Shown: one piece after another, positions 52,374 to 61,682 of the stretch
Layout of the letters: every line of letters begins with the position of its first letter
How positions within the stretch are numbered: the first letter of the stretch is position 1
Assembly: GCF_900099975.1 (NCBI RefSeq)
Contig: NZ_FNEI01000003.1
Coordinates: forward strand, 62,001 to 126,000
Length of the DNA: 64,000 nt
Source: Arthrobacter cupressi
GTDB taxonomy: Bacteria > Actinomycetota > Actinomycetes > Actinomycetales > Micrococcaceae
Direction of reading: 5' to 3'
The notes under the pieces: model-generated
What the model was told of the DNA's origin: nothing
Databases searched by the model: none
Seen by the model: the letters and a program-made list of their open reading frames with translations, nothing else
Made by a program: the position numbers and the translations under genes

Positions 52374-54209
52374 TTACTGCGCCAGCGTGAAGCCGCCCCA
52401 GCCGCTGGCGACCGTGGTGACCCCGGCGAACTTTCCGCTGCTGAGGTCCCAGTATTCGATCGTGCCGTCCGCGGTCAGCCCCGCGATGCCCGTGGTGTTC
52501 AGGCCGGTGACATTCCGCAGGGAACGCAGCCCGCTGTAGTCGGTCCAGCCGGTGCCGACCACGGGCCGGGTTTCGGTCTTCGGCGCGGGCATGCCGCTGC
52601 CGCGGTAGAGGCGCAGGTTGCCGGTGCTTTCCACCGCGAGCAGATCCTGTAGGCCGTCGGCGTCATAGTCGACCATGGCCAGCCGCTGTCCCGGAACGGT
52701 CACGCCCAGGCTGCTGGCGATGCCCACGGCTGCCAGTCCGCGGTTCGGGTAGAGGTAGAGCTGGCCCTTGGAGTTGGTGGCCAGGATTTGCGGCATCCGG
52801 TTGTTGCCGCACCAGGTGCCCACCGCCACGGTCATCGTCTGCCAGCCGCTGCCGCCCAGCTGCACCGGGGCCGCGAAGCCACCGGCCACCAGGCCCGGGT
52901 AGAGCAGGAGCCGGCCGTCAAGCTGCTGGGAGAGCACATCGAACACGCCATCCCGGTCCCAGTCCGTCACGAAGAGTTCCTTGGCGCCGGTGAAGCCCTT
53001 GCCCACGGCGCGCACCGGTCCGAAAGTACCGTTGCCGAGCGCGGGGTAGTCCCGCAGGTTGCCGTAGGGGTCCACCGACACCAGGTCGCCCGGGCCGCGG
53101 ATCGCGGCGTTCGTGAGGTCCCAGGTGGGCGGCTGGTGCTTGACCAGCGGCGTGCACACGTCAGTTGCCGGCGGCTGCGGCGGTGTCACGGCGCCGCCCG
53201 GGCTGTTCACAGTGCCGGCGGGCAGCGTGCTGTAACCGAAGAGGTTTACCACGCCCCACATGGTGTAGCGGTTCGGGGTGGTCTGCCAGTTCCCGTCCGT
53301 GAAGGTGATCCCGACGCCGATCACGTTGAAGCGCGGGTCCCGCAGCATGGCGTCGTGCGCGGGTGAGCTCTTCCACCAGTCGACCAGTTTCGCGGCGTCG
53401 CGGTCCCAGCGTACGGCGATCACCTCGCCCGCGCCGCGGTCCGGATTGAGGGCGCGCGGGTCGGTCCAGAAGTTGGCCCGGTGCTCGATCACCTCACGGG
53501 TGGCGATGTTGTCCGACCAGTCCTGCGCCAGCGACGCCACCGTGGCGTGGTACTTCACCGGGGCCAGCTTGAGGGATGCCCGGTAGCTGTTGATCGCATT
53601 GAAGACGGCCAGCACCGCGGCGGAGTTGTCGTCCTTCACCAGGGCCTGCGGCGCGAGCTGGGTGACCTCCGCGGCACGAACTGCCGTGAAGGCTTCCGTC
53701 GGTCCCTCGCCGGAGGCTGTCCTTGCGGATGCCGTCCTAGCGGATGCCGTCCTGACGGCGGTGTCCTTGGCGGTGTCCCTGGGGGCGGCCGCCTTGGGCG
53801 CGGTCGTCTTGGCGGCGGGGAGCGGGTCCGGTCCCCAGAGCGGCGGGATGCTCGGGACTTCCGGCGGCACCCCGGCGGGGGTGGTTGCTGCAGGGGCAGG
53901 TCTTTCAGGGGTGGGCGTGGGGGCCTGGGTGGTGGTCGGGCCGGGCGTGGCGGTGGCCGTCGTTGCCGAGGGGGCGGCTGACGCGGATGGCGAGGCAGAA
54001 GCTGCAGGAGCCACGGCTGAGGCCGAAGGTGAGGGGGAACCCGAAGGCGTTGCGGCGGAGTCCGCCACTTCGGAAGGTTCCGGGGACGCGGTCGCGGTGG
54101 CCGCCGTCGTCGGGCCCTGCAGGAACCCCGCCGGAGACGAGCCTGCCAGCACGGTGGTGGCGATCAGGCATGCCAGAAGGGCGGCCCCAGCTGCCGCAGT
54201 TCGATTCAC
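52374..54209 (-). CDS. secreted CAP (SCP-like) domain protein with FG-GAP-like repeats
   Basis: A 611-residue exported protein with a GTG start. After the signal peptide (residues 1-27) comes a long Pro/Ala/Ser/Thr-rich linker to about residue 190. The CAP domain (about 200-320) has [43 protein letters not shown] and [14 protein letters not shown], which carry the conserved His/Glu residues. The rest holds repeats such as [13 protein letters not shown] and [13 protein letters not shown]. They resemble the repeats of the VanY-type peptidase two genes away, so both enzymes may share a cell-wall ligand. Confidence 0.88.
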   Translation of the reverse strand: MNRTAAAGAALLACLIATTVLAGSSPAGFLQGPTTAATATASPEPSEVADSAATPSGSPSPSASAVAPAASASPSASAAPSATTATATPGPTTTQAPTPTPERPAPAATTPAGVPPEVPSIPPLWGPDPLPAAKTTAPKAAAPRDTAKDTAVRTASARTASARTASGEGPTEAFTAVRAAEVTQLAPQALVKDDNSAAVLAVFNAINSYRASLKLAPVKYHATVASLAQDWSDNIATREVIEHRANFWTDPRALNPDRGAGEVIAVRWDRDAAKLVDWWKSSPAHDAMLRDPRFNVIGVGITFTDGNWQTTPNRYTMWGVVNLFGYSTLPAGTVNSPGGAVTPPQPPATDVCTPLVKHQPPTWDLTNAAIRGPGDLVSVDPYGNLRDYPALGNGTFGPVRAVGKGFTGAKELFVTDWDRDGVFDVLSQQLDGRLLLYPGLVAGGFAAPVQLGGSGWQTMTVAVGTWCGNNRMPQILATNSKGQLYLYPNRGLAAVGIASSLGVTVPGQRLAMVDYDADGLQDLLAVESTGNLRLYRGSGMPAPKTETRPVVGTGWTDYSGLRSLRNVTGLNTTGIAGLTADGTIEYWDLSSGKFAGVTTVASGWGGFTLAQ

Positions 54210-54309
54210 AATTCACCAGCTCGCGTCGTGCCACCCAGCAGGCAGCGGCGGATTATGGTCCTCGGACTATAGTCGCAGACTTCCGCGGACGCCATGCCTG
54301 CCCGGAACC

Positions 54310-54315
54310 TACTGT
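54310..54315 (+). promoter_or_regulatory. possible -10 element TACTGT for leaderless dcd
   Basis: TACTGT lies 12 bases before the GTG start of dcd and no ribosome site is visible between them. In actinobacteria such spacing often gives leaderless or near-leaderless messages. No clear -35 element is seen. Confidence 0.35.
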
Positions 54316-54327
54316 ATTTTTGATGCT

Positions 54328-54903
54328 GTGCTGATCTCTGACCGTGACATTCGTGCCGAAATCGATTCCCAACGCATCGTCCTGGAACCGTACGACCCCG
54401 CCATGGTCCAGCCCTCATCCGTGGACGTGCGGATCGACCGTTTCTTCCGGCTGTTCGACAACCACAAGTACGCCCACATCGACCCCGCCGAGGAGCAGCC
54501 CGAACTGACCCGGCTGGTGGAGGTCGACGGCGAGGAACCGTTCATCCTGCACCCGGGCGAATTCGTGCTCGGCTCCACCTTCGAAACCGTGAGCCTGCCG
54601 GACGACATCGCGGCCCGTCTCGAAGGCAAGTCCTCCCTGGGCCGCCTGGGCCTGCTCACCCACTCCACCGCGGGTTTCATCGACCCGGGCTTCTCCGGCC
54701 ACGTGACGCTTGAGCTGTCCAACGTCGCCACCCTGCCCATTAAGCTCTGGCCCGGCATGAAGATCGGCCAGCTGTGCTTCTTCCGCCTCAGCTCCGCGGC
54801 CGAGCACCCCTACGGTTCGGGCGAATATGGCAACCGGTACCAGGGCCAGCGCGGGCCGACTGCCAGCCGCAGCTTCCTGAACTTCCACCGGACGGACATC
54901 TGA
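54328..54903 (+). CDS. dcd: dCTP deaminase, probably bifunctional (dUTP-forming and dUTPase)
   Basis: A 191-residue nucleotide enzyme that converts dCTP to the dUMP precursor of thymidylate. [11 protein letters not shown] at the start, [41 protein letters not shown] and [13 protein letters not shown] are all conserved. The [21 protein letters not shown] stretch is like the mycobacterial enzyme, which also hydrolyses dUTP. The start must be GTG 54328, as length and N-terminus match the family exactly. No ribosome site is visible. The methyltransferase gene starts two bases after the stop. Confidence 0.95.
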   Translation: MLISDRDIRAEIDSQRIVLEPYDPAMVQPSSVDVRIDRFFRLFDNHKYAHIDPAEEQPELTRLVEVDGEEPFILHPGEFVLGSTFETVSLPDDIAARLEGKSSLGRLGLLTHSTAGFIDPGFSGHVTLELSNVATLPIKLWPGMKIGQLCFFRLSSAAEHPYGSGEYGNRYQGQRGPTASRSFLNFHRTDI

Positions 54904-54905
54904 AC

Positions 54906-55802
54906 TTGTCCGCCATCCCTTTGACCGTGCTCGACGGCGGCATGGGCCGCGAACTCGCACGCCGCGGGGCGCCGTTCCGGCAGCCCGAATGGTCCGCGCT
55001 CGCGCTCATGGAAGCCCCCGAGCAGGTGCAGGCCGTCCATGAGGACTTCATCGCCGGCGGCGCCCGCGTCATCACCAGCAACAGCTACGCCCTGGTACCG
55101 TTCCACATCGGCGAGGAACGCTTCGCCGCGGACGCCCGCGGCCTGGCTTCCCGGGCCGGCCGCCTGGCCCGTGCCGCGGCCTCTGCTGCGTCCGGCGTGC
55201 GCGTGGCCGGTTCGCTGCCGCCGCTGTTCGGCTCCTACCGCCCGGACCTGTTCGACGCCGGCCGCGCGGCTGAGGTGCTGGCTCCGCTGGTTTCCGGGCT
55301 CGCCCCGCATGTGGATCTGTGGCTGGCCGAGACCCAGAGTTCCATCGCCGAAGCGCGTGCCATCCGCGCCGGCCTGCCCGACGACGGCAAGCCCTTCTGG
55401 CTCTCCCTCACCCTGCGTGACGATTCCGTGGATGGCCCCGCCGTGCTGCGCTCCGGCGAGACGGTGGCGGACGCCGCGGAGGCCGCCGTCGGGATGGGCG
55501 CGGAAGCGCTGCTGTTCAACTGCAGCCGCCCCGAAGTGATGGGTGCCGCGCTTGCAGCAGCCCGTTCGGTTGTTGAAAGGTTGGGCGCTGCCTTGACGCT
55601 GGGGGTCTACGCCAACGCCTTCCCGCCGCAGCCCGAGGATGCCACCGCCAACGACGGCCTGGACGAACTGCGCGAAGACCTGGACCCCGCCGGTTACCTG
55701 CAGTGGGCCGCGGCCTGGCGGGAGCAGGGCGCGGATATCATCGGCGGCTGCTGCGGCATCGGCCCGGAGCACATCGCGGCGCTGAGCAGGGAACTGGGCT
55801 GA
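54906..55802 (+). CDS. mmuM: homocysteine S-methyltransferase
   Basis: A 298-residue zinc-dependent methyltransferase that makes methionine from homocysteine, probably with S-methylmethionine or S-adenosylmethionine as donor. VLDGGMGRELARRG opens the barrel. The metal ligands are the Cys in LLFNCSRPE and the pair in IIGGCCGIGPEH. TTG 54906 or GTG 54927 are possible starts; the first gives the usual length. It is closely coupled to dcd, though the two functions are unrelated. Confidence 0.88.
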   Translation: MSAIPLTVLDGGMGRELARRGAPFRQPEWSALALMEAPEQVQAVHEDFIAGGARVITSNSYALVPFHIGEERFAADARGLASRAGRLARAAASAASGVRVAGSLPPLFGSYRPDLFDAGRAAEVLAPLVSGLAPHVDLWLAETQSSIAEARAIRAGLPDDGKPFWLSLTLRDDSVDGPAVLRSGETVADAAEAAVGMGAEALLFNCSRPEVMGAALAAARSVVERLGAALTLGVYANAFPPQPEDATANDGLDELREDLDPAGYLQWAAAWREQGADIIGGCCGIGPEHIAALSRELG

Positions 55803-55892
55803 GCAGGGAGCTCGGCTAATTTCCCTTCCCGGGTTGAGACGAAATGCCGTCCGCGGAACATATACAGGTGTAACCACACAGACGGGGGCGCC

Positions 55893-56462
55893 ATGGATAT
55901 CCAGCGGACGGGTCCAGATGCCTCTTTGTCTCTGCGCGGTGTTGTTTCCGATGCAGCATTGCTGGAACGGGTCATCGTCCGGAACCAAGGGGCGCTTGGC
56001 GAAATCTACGACAGGCAAAGCCGGCCCGTAGCCTGGCTGGCCCATTCCCTGGTCCCTGCCCACTTTGTTGACGATGTCCTCCAGGCAACGTTCCTCACGC
56101 TCTGGGACAAAGCGGATCGCATCGACCTCGGGGATTCGTTGCTGCCTTGGCTCATGGGAACCTGCCGGATGCACTGCAAGGCGGTCCTGCGAAAAGAGAG
56201 CCGGCACCATCATGAGGCGACGGTGCCCGAGCAGGCCGGCGGAAACGTTGAGGACGAGGCCCTGCAGCGCCAACTGCTCGATGCCATCGAGAAGCACGTG
56301 GCGGGGCTCAGCGAACTGGACCGCCAGATCTACCGGCTGTGCATCCACGAAGACCTCAGCTACAGCGCCGCGGCACAGCAGCTCGGCATAACTCCGTCCG
56401 CACTCCGCAACCGCCTCTCCAGGCTGCGCGCCGGTATCCGCCGCCTGTTCGGCGGAAATTGA
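55893..56462 (+). CDS. ECF-type RNA polymerase sigma factor
   Basis: A 189-residue sigma-70 family protein. Region 2 lies at about residues 25-95, with DDVLQATFLTLWDKAD, and region 4 at about 130-185, with SYSAAAQQLGITPSALRNRLSRLRAGI. There are no regions 1 or 3. ATG 55893 follows GGGGGCG. The next gene, 12 bp downstream, encodes a single-span membrane protein and is the likely regulator or output of this sigma factor. Confidence 0.9.
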   Translation: MDIQRTGPDASLSLRGVVSDAALLERVIVRNQGALGEIYDRQSRPVAWLAHSLVPAHFVDDVLQATFLTLWDKADRIDLGDSLLPWLMGTCRMHCKAVLRKESRHHHEATVPEQAGGNVEDEALQRQLLDAIEKHVAGLSELDRQIYRLCIHEDLSYSAAAQQLGITPSALRNRLSRLRAGIRRLFGGN

Positions 56463-56474
56463 AAGGACAGGGAC

Positions 56475-57335
56475 ATGAACACCCTTCCGGACCCCGCGGT
56501 GCCGACCGCCGCAGACCTTGCCAGGAACAGGTCGCACCTCCTGGGTGTGCTCGGGCACCGTGCCGCAGTCCGGCGTCGGCGTCGGATCGCAGCGGGGATC
56601 GCTGCCGCAGCCGTGCTTCTCGGCGGCGCGACGGCGGGTGTTCTTGCTTTGGGTGCGCCGCCAGCGGCAGTGCTTCCTGAGCCTGTTGCCCAGGAGCCGG
56701 GCCGGCAGCCCGGATCCCGAGGAACGGCGCCGCTGTACGACGCGTACGCGAGCATCCCGGAACACGACATCGAGCGCCTTCCGGGCGGGGTGAATGACGA
56801 CATTCTGTGGGATGCCCGGAACCCGTACTACGGCTACGACAAGCTGCCCGTCGTGGCTCGCGTCCATATCGACTCGATCGACGGCGGGCGGACTTTCAGC
56901 CCGATCTCCGAGCAGTACGTTTTCCCGCAGACGGTGGGGAAGATGACCGTGCTCGAGGTTTATAAGGGCGGCATCACGCCGGGCACTCAAATCAACTATT
57001 CGCGGCTCGGTGGAATCGTGACTTTCGATGACTACTGGAAAAGCTTGAATCAGGCCCAGCGGGATAAAAGGCTCCATCTCAATGGCGGCAAAATCCCGGC
57101 CCACAGCAAGTATGTCCAGGACAAGCTCATGGACGACATCGATATCGAAGCCGGCAAGGAGTACATCGTGCTCCTTCAGCCGCAGTCTTCCAAGGACGGA
57201 AAACACCGCGAGTACCTCATTGATGGGCTTCAGTTCGGGCTCAGGGAAGTCAGGGGGACCGGGGCCGGGACCATGGCCCTGAACAACGAAACCAAGAAAT
57301 GGGAGAACCTCGGCAAGGTTGTCAGGCTGCCTTAG
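56475..57335 (+). CDS. membrane-anchored protein next to ECF sigma factor
   Basis: A 286-residue protein with a short Arg-rich cytoplasmic part (RAAVRRRRR), one transmembrane helix at about residues 37-60 and an external domain of about 220 residues. AAAGGACAGGGAC precedes ATG 56475. The position suggests an anti-sigma function, but no HxxxCxxC zinc motif is present in the cytoplasmic part. The external portion (VVARVHIDSIDGG, KEYIVLLQPQ) is not a family I can name. Confidence 0.7.
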   Translation: MNTLPDPAVPTAADLARNRSHLLGVLGHRAAVRRRRRIAAGIAAAAVLLGGATAGVLALGAPPAAVLPEPVAQEPGRQPGSRGTAPLYDAYASIPEHDIERLPGGVNDDILWDARNPYYGYDKLPVVARVHIDSIDGGRTFSPISEQYVFPQTVGKMTVLEVYKGGITPGTQINYSRLGGIVTFDDYWKSLNQAQRDKRLHLNGGKIPAHSKYVQDKLMDDIDIEAGKEYIVLLQPQSSKDGKHREYLIDGLQFGLREVRGTGAGTMALNNETKKWENLGKVVRLP

Positions 57336-57374
57336 CTGCATCCTTCGCTAAGCCCTCGCGACGCCCGGGTCGCG

Positions 57375-57422
57375 GGAATGCTGCGGGGTCGCTGGAGCGT
57401 TCCGGCGACCCCGCAGCATTCC
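57375..57422 (+). terminator. very long hairpin after the sigma-factor operon
   Basis: GGAATGCTGCGGGGTCGC (18 bp) pairs perfectly with 57405-57422 around a 12-base loop. It begins 40 bp after the stop. It may terminate the sigma operon, and it abuts the tandem repeat at 57423. Confidence 0.65.
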
Positions 57423-57498
57423 GGCGATTTCGGCGTACAGCGGCGATTTCGGCGTGCACGGGCGATTTCGGCGTGCACGGGCGAAATCGGCGTGCACC
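57423..57498 (+). repeat. four tandem 19-bp repeats GGCGATTTCGGCGTGCACG
   Basis: Units start at 57423, 57442, 57461 and 57480; the two middle units are identical and the outer ones differ at one to four positions. The fourth has GCGAAATC in place of GCGATTTC. They occupy the gap between the convergent sigma operon and the khtU-like gene. Function is unknown; a repetitive intergenic element of the genome is likely. Confidence 0.8.
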
Positions 57499-57524
57499 GG
57501 CGGGCATACGGAGCCTAGCCCGAA

Positions 57525-58709
57525 TCAGCGCGCTCCCGCCAAGGCTGGGCGCGGCTTCCGGATGACCTTCACCACCGGTTCCACGAACCGGGCAGCCAGC
57601 GGGCCGATGACCGCCATCAGCAGCACATAGGCCGTGGCCAGGGCCGCCAGTTCGCGCGGCACGGCGCCCGAGGTGACCGCGAGCCCGGCGATGACGATCG
57701 AGAACTCGCCGCGGGCAATCAACGCCGCCCCGGCACGGAAACGGCCGGGCATTGCGATCCCGGCCTGTTTCGCGGCCCAGATGCCGGTGAGCATCTTGGT
57801 GGCCGCCGTCAGGAGTGCCAGCAGCAGGGCGAAGAGCAGCACCGGCGGAATGGTGGAGGGGTCCGTGTTGAGGCCGAACGCCACGAAGAAGATCGCCGCA
57901 AAGAGGTCCCGCAGCGGTTCCAGGATCCGGGTGGCGTTGTGGGCCGTGGCGCCGGAGATCGCGATGCCCAGCATGAACGCGCCGACGGCGGCGGAGACCT
58001 GCAACGCCGAGGCCAGGCCGGCAACCAGAAGGGCCAGCCCCAGCACGTTGAGCAGGAAGACCTCGGAATTCTCGCTGTGCACGGCCTGGGACACACGGTG
58101 CCCGTGCTTGAGTGCCACAAGCAGGACGACCGTCACGACGGCAAGGGCGATGCCTACGGTCTGCAGCCCGCCCAGGAATCCGACGCCGGCCAGGATGGCG
58201 GTCAGGATCGGCAGGTAGACGGCCATGGTGAGGTCTTCGAACACCAGGATGGCCAGCACCACGGGCGTTTCACGGTTACCGATCCGGCCGAGGTCCGTGA
58301 TGACCTTCGCGGCGATCCCCGAGGAGGAAATGTACGTGACGCCGCCCATCACGATGGCCCCCACCAGGCCCCAGCCCAGCAGCAGCGCCACCCCGGCACC
58401 GGGCGCGAAGTTCAGCACGAGGTCCATCACGCCGGCCTGCCAGGAACGCCGCAGCCCGGTCACGAGTTCTGCGGCGGTGTATTCCAATCCGAGCATAAGC
58501 AGCAGCAGGATGACGCCGATCTCGCCGGACAGGTGCGCGAACTCGTGCATGCCGTCCAGTTTGACGATCCCGCCCGCGCCGAAGCCCAGCCCGCCCAGGA
58601 GATACAGGGGAATGGGGGACATTCCGATGCGTTCGGCAAGACGTGCCAGCAGGCCGAGGGCGAAGACGACTGCGCCAAGTTCGATCAGGGCCAGGGCCAA
58701 AGGGTCCAT
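57525..58709 (-). CDS. cation:proton antiporter (CPA2, KhtU-like)
   Basis: A 394-residue membrane protein with 11-13 helices, of the monovalent cation:proton antiporter-2 family. GGLGFGAGGIVKLDGMHEFAHLSGEIGVILLLLMLGLEYT marks the first helices, and VLAILVFEDLTMAVYLP carries the Asp characteristic of the transport core. It lacks a C-terminal TrkA domain, which is supplied by the separate gene at 58715. The pair corresponds to KhtT/KhtU-type potassium or ammonium efflux systems. The gap to the partner's stop is only five bases. Confidence 0.9.
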   Translation of the reverse strand: MDPLALALIELGAVVFALGLLARLAERIGMSPIPLYLLGGLGFGAGGIVKLDGMHEFAHLSGEIGVILLLLMLGLEYTAAELVTGLRRSWQAGVMDLVLNFAPGAGVALLLGWGLVGAIVMGGVTYISSSGIAAKVITDLGRIGNRETPVVLAILVFEDLTMAVYLPILTAILAGVGFLGGLQTVGIALAVVTVVLLVALKHGHRVSQAVHSENSEVFLLNVLGLALLVAGLASALQVSAAVGAFMLGIAISGATAHNATRILEPLRDLFAAIFFVAFGLNTDPSTIPPVLLFALLLALLTAATKMLTGIWAAKQAGIAMPGRFRAGAALIARGEFSIVIAGLAVTSGAVPRELAALATAYVLLMAVIGPLAARFVEPVVKVIRKPRPALAGAR

Positions 58710-58714
58710 GGCCG

Positions 58715-59197
58715 TCAGCCGTTGCGCAAAATGGCAGCCGCAGAGTCCAGGCCTTCCTGCGTGCCGACAGCAACCAGCAAATCACCCGTGTGGAGCACGA
58801 CGTCGGGCGCCGGCGAGGGGACGACCTCGCCTTCGCGCATGATCGCCACGATCGAGACACCACTTCGGGTACGGATCTGGGCCTTGCCCATGGGCTGGTC
58901 GTGGAAGGGGGAGTCGGCGGCAATGGAGAACTGGCGCGTGACGATGCCGGGAATTTCCTTGTGGGCTTCGGCTAGGCGCATGGCGATGTGCTGGCCGCCC
59001 AGGAGATTGCCCAGGGCGGCTGCTTCGTCAGCGGTCAACGGGATGGAGGCCTGGCAGGTATCGGGATCGTCCCAGGTCGAAATGAAGAGCTCGGTTTCGC
59101 CTTCGCGCAGTTCCACCACGCCGATCCGGCGCCCGGAAGCCGTGATGAAGTCCTTGCGGACGCCCAGGCCGGGGAGTTCAGTCTCATCCACGTTCAT
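58715..59197 (-). CDS. TrkA-C domain regulatory subunit of cation efflux system (KhtT-like)
   Basis: A 160-residue cytosolic protein. The N-terminus ETELPGLGVRKDFITASGRR is the signature of KhtT-type subunits, and the C-terminal part (about 75-160) is a TrkA-C ligand-binding domain, with GVSIVAIMREGE and LHTGDLLVAVGTQ. It should control the antiporter encoded directly downstream. ATG 59197 is the start. Confidence 0.9.
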   Translation of the reverse strand: MNVDETELPGLGVRKDFITASGRRIGVVELREGETELFISTWDDPDTCQASIPLTADEAAALGNLLGGQHIAMRLAEAHKEIPGIVTRQFSIAADSPFHDQPMGKAQIRTRSGVSIVAIMREGEVVPSPAPDVVLHTGDLLVAVGTQEGLDSAAAILRNG

Positions 59198-59262
59198 GGA
59201 TCCACCCTAGTCCTCTTGCGGGGGCTGCGGAACGGTACCGCGCGGCGGCCGGCAGCGCGCCC

Positions 59263-60051
59263 TTACACGGCGTTCAGCGGCAGTCCGCGGGCAGCGTCGT
59301 CGTAGTATTCGCGGTTCTGCAGGGAGGCGGCGGCCGCCTCGTCGAGCACGACGATCGCGTTGGCGTGCCACTGCAGGATCGACGCCGGGCAGGAGGCCGA
59401 GAGCGGACCCTCGACGGCGGCCCCCACGGCATTGGCCTTGGCCTCGCCGGTTGCGATCAGCACCAGGCGCCGGGCGTCCATGACGGTGCCGAGGCCCTGG
59501 GTGATGCAGTGGGTGGGGACCTCGGACTCGGAGGCGAAGAAGCGGGCGTTGTCGCGCCGTGTGCGGGCGGCCAGGCGCTTGACCCGGGTGCGGGAGGAGA
59601 GCGAGGACGCCGGTTCGTTGAAACCCACGTGGCCGTTGGCGCCGATGCCCAGGATCTGCACGTCGATGCCCCCGGCGGCGGCGATCGCGGCATCATAAGC
59701 GGCGGCGCCGGCCTCCAGTTCGGCCAGGGTGGCCCCGGTGCCGTCCGGCACGTTGAGCCCGTCCACGGGCAGGCCGATCACCTCGCAGACCTCGCGGACC
59801 AGCACCTGGCGGTAGGACTCGGGGTGCGTGGCGGGCAAGCCCACATACTCGTCCAGCGCGAAGCCCTTGGCCGCCGAGAAGTCCGCCCGGCCGTCCGCAA
59901 CGGCTGCGGCGAGCTCGGCGTACAGGCCCAGCGGGGAGGAACCCGTGGCGAGCCCTAGGACGGGATCCTTGCCGGCAGGCAGCCCGGCGAGGACGGCCTG
60001 GGCGGCAACGGACGCCGCGGATTCGGGGGTGGGGGCGACAATGATTTCCAT
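59263..60051 (-). CDS. nagB: glucosamine-6-phosphate deaminase
   Basis: A 262-residue enzyme that converts glucosamine-6-phosphate to fructose-6-phosphate and ammonia. GLATGSSPLGLY binds phosphate, the catalytic Asp is in FALDEYVGL (D67), and LGIGANGHVGFNEP holds the catalytic His (H141) and Glu. AAGGAA precedes ATG 60051. It is the last gene of an amino-sugar operon with a GH3 hexosaminidase and a ROK regulator. Confidence 0.95.
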   Translation of the reverse strand: MEIIVAPTPESAASVAAQAVLAGLPAGKDPVLGLATGSSPLGLYAELAAAVADGRADFSAAKGFALDEYVGLPATHPESYRQVLVREVCEVIGLPVDGLNVPDGTGATLAELEAGAAAYDAAIAAAGGIDVQILGIGANGHVGFNEPASSLSSRTRVKRLAARTRRDNARFFASESEVPTHCITQGLGTVMDARRLVLIATGEAKANAVGAAVEGPLSASCPASILQWHANAIVVLDEAAAASLQNREYYDDAARGLPLNAV

Positions 60052-60099
60052 CGAGTGGTTCCTTGATGTGGTCTCTGGGGATCTGTGGTCCGGGGAAAG

Positions 60100-61608
60100 C
60101 TAGTGGCTGCCGAGCAGGAGCCCGCAGAGCGCCTGCGACACCCCAAGGGATGCGCCGTAGGTGACGATGTCTGCGCCGCCGCGCGGCCAGCCGCATTCGA
60201 CGGCGATCACGGCGTGGCCTTCCGCCCGCAGGCGGGAGAAGACCGTCCAGAGCGGGTGGTCGCCGTCGAGCCCGCGCCCGACGACGGCGACCTTCGCGCC
60301 GTCCGGAACCTCGCCTTCGCCGACGACGGCGTCCGTGGCCGCCGCGGGACCCCACGGCACCTGCCCGACGGCGAAGTTCGCGCCGGTGTCCACCTGCACT
60401 ATCGCCACGGGTTCTTCGCGGGCCAGCCAGTTTTCGGCGGCGGCGGAGACTTCGAAGGCCTCGCGGATGCGGCCGGCGTCGAGTGTCGCGTCGGCCTCCG
60501 CGGAATCCAGGGCGGGGCGGCCGGGCTTGCTGGAGATCCCGCGGGGCGTGGCCTGGTGGATTTCGGCGGCGCCCGCGGCCGGGAAGCGTGCGGACAGTCC
60601 GGCCACGCGTGCGGCGGCGTCGGCCAGCCGTTCGAGGCTGAGCCGTCCTTCGGCCACGGCTTCGGTGATCGCCGCGAGCGTCTGTTCGTAGAGCTCCGGG
60701 CCGGTGTCCGAGCCAACGCACAGCAGGTCGGCGCCTGCCTGCAGCGCCCGCACGGCGGCCTCCGGCACACCGGTGTCCGCGGAGGCGCCGGCCATGTCGA
60801 GCGCGTCGGTGAGGATGACGCCGTCGAAGCCGAGTTCCTCGCGCAGCAGCCCCTGCAGGATCCGGGAGGAGAAGGTGGCCGGGTTCTCCGGGTCCAGGGC
60901 GTCCACCAGGATGTGGCTGGTCATTACAGTGGCGCCCTTGGCCTCCACGAGGGCCCGGAATGGCACCAGCTCGCGGGCTTCCAGTGTGGCGGCGTCGGCG
61001 GAGACGCGGGGAAGCTCGTGGTGGGAATCGGAGGTGGTGCTGCCGTGGCCCGGGAAGTGCTTGGCGCAGGAGGCCACGCCGGAGTCCTCCAGGCCGCGGA
61101 TCCACGCCGCCGTGTGCCGGGCGACGAGGTCCGGTTCGGCGCCGAAGCTGCGGACGCCGATCACGGGGTTGTCCGCCTCCGAGTTCACGTCCGCGTCCGG
61201 GGCCAGGTTCAGGTTGATGCCAAGGCTCGCGAGTTCCTGGCCGATGGTCGCGGCGCTCGTGGCGGTCAGCGTGACGTCGTCCAGGCGGCCGAGCACGGCG
61301 TTGCCGGGCTGCGGGGAGCCGGTGAGGTAGTGCAGCCGGGTGACGTCCCCGCCTTCCTCGTCGACGGCGATCAGCGTATGGGGGGAGTGGGCGCGCAGCC
61401 CCGCGCACAGGTCGCGCAGCTGCACGGGGGACGCCACGTTGGTGCCGTAAAGGCACACCGCCGCCAGTCCGGCGTCGTACGCGTCCAGGATCCAGACGGG
61501 CACGGCGATCCCGGAGAATCCGGGCATGAGGGTGCCGGCGGCGAGCCGGCGGATGTGTTCGGTGCTATGTTCCGGTGCGGCGAGGGTGGCGGATTTCGAG
61601 GTGCCCAT
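60100..61608 (-). CDS. glycoside hydrolase family 3, probable beta-N-acetylhexosaminidase
   Basis: A 502-residue GH3 enzyme without an obvious signal peptide, so probably cytoplasmic. The acid/base motif is KHFPGHGSTTSDSHHELP (residues 183-200), with the D-x-H pair typical of NagZ-type enzymes, and the nucleophile Asp is in GVILTDALDMAG (D268). The domain after about residue 350 is less conserved. AAGGAG lies seven bases before ATG 61608. It would release GlcNAc from imported chitin or peptidoglycan fragments, feeding NagB. Confidence 0.9.
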   Translation of the reverse strand: MGTSKSATLAAPEHSTEHIRRLAAGTLMPGFSGIAVPVWILDAYDAGLAAVCLYGTNVASPVQLRDLCAGLRAHSPHTLIAVDEEGGDVTRLHYLTGSPQPGNAVLGRLDDVTLTATSAATIGQELASLGINLNLAPDADVNSEADNPVIGVRSFGAEPDLVARHTAAWIRGLEDSGVASCAKHFPGHGSTTSDSHHELPRVSADAATLEARELVPFRALVEAKGATVMTSHILVDALDPENPATFSSRILQGLLREELGFDGVILTDALDMAGASADTGVPEAAVRALQAGADLLCVGSDTGPELYEQTLAAITEAVAEGRLSLERLADAAARVAGLSARFPAAGAAEIHQATPRGISSKPGRPALDSAEADATLDAGRIREAFEVSAAAENWLAREEPVAIVQVDTGANFAVGQVPWGPAAATDAVVGEGEVPDGAKVAVVGRGLDGDHPLWTVFSRLRAEGHAVIAVECGWPRGGADIVTYGASLGVSQALCGLLLGSH

Positions 61609-61682
61609 GGCTTGGCTCCTTCGGACGACTGTGTGCGGGGCAGTTTGGTGCGGGCCGGAGCCCGTGGGTGCGGGGGCGGGGT

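Noticed and set aside
54810..57341. 843-residue minus-strand frame
   Set aside because: It runs opposite dcd, mmuM, the sigma factor and its partner, all with clear family signatures on the plus strand.
57423..57498. Possible CRISPR array
   Set aside because: The 19-bp repeats are contiguous with no spacers and no cas genes are present.
59693..61456. 587-residue Arg/Gly-rich frame inside the GH3 and nagB genes
   Set aside because: It is out of frame with two genes bearing intact catalytic motifs and has low-complexity composition.
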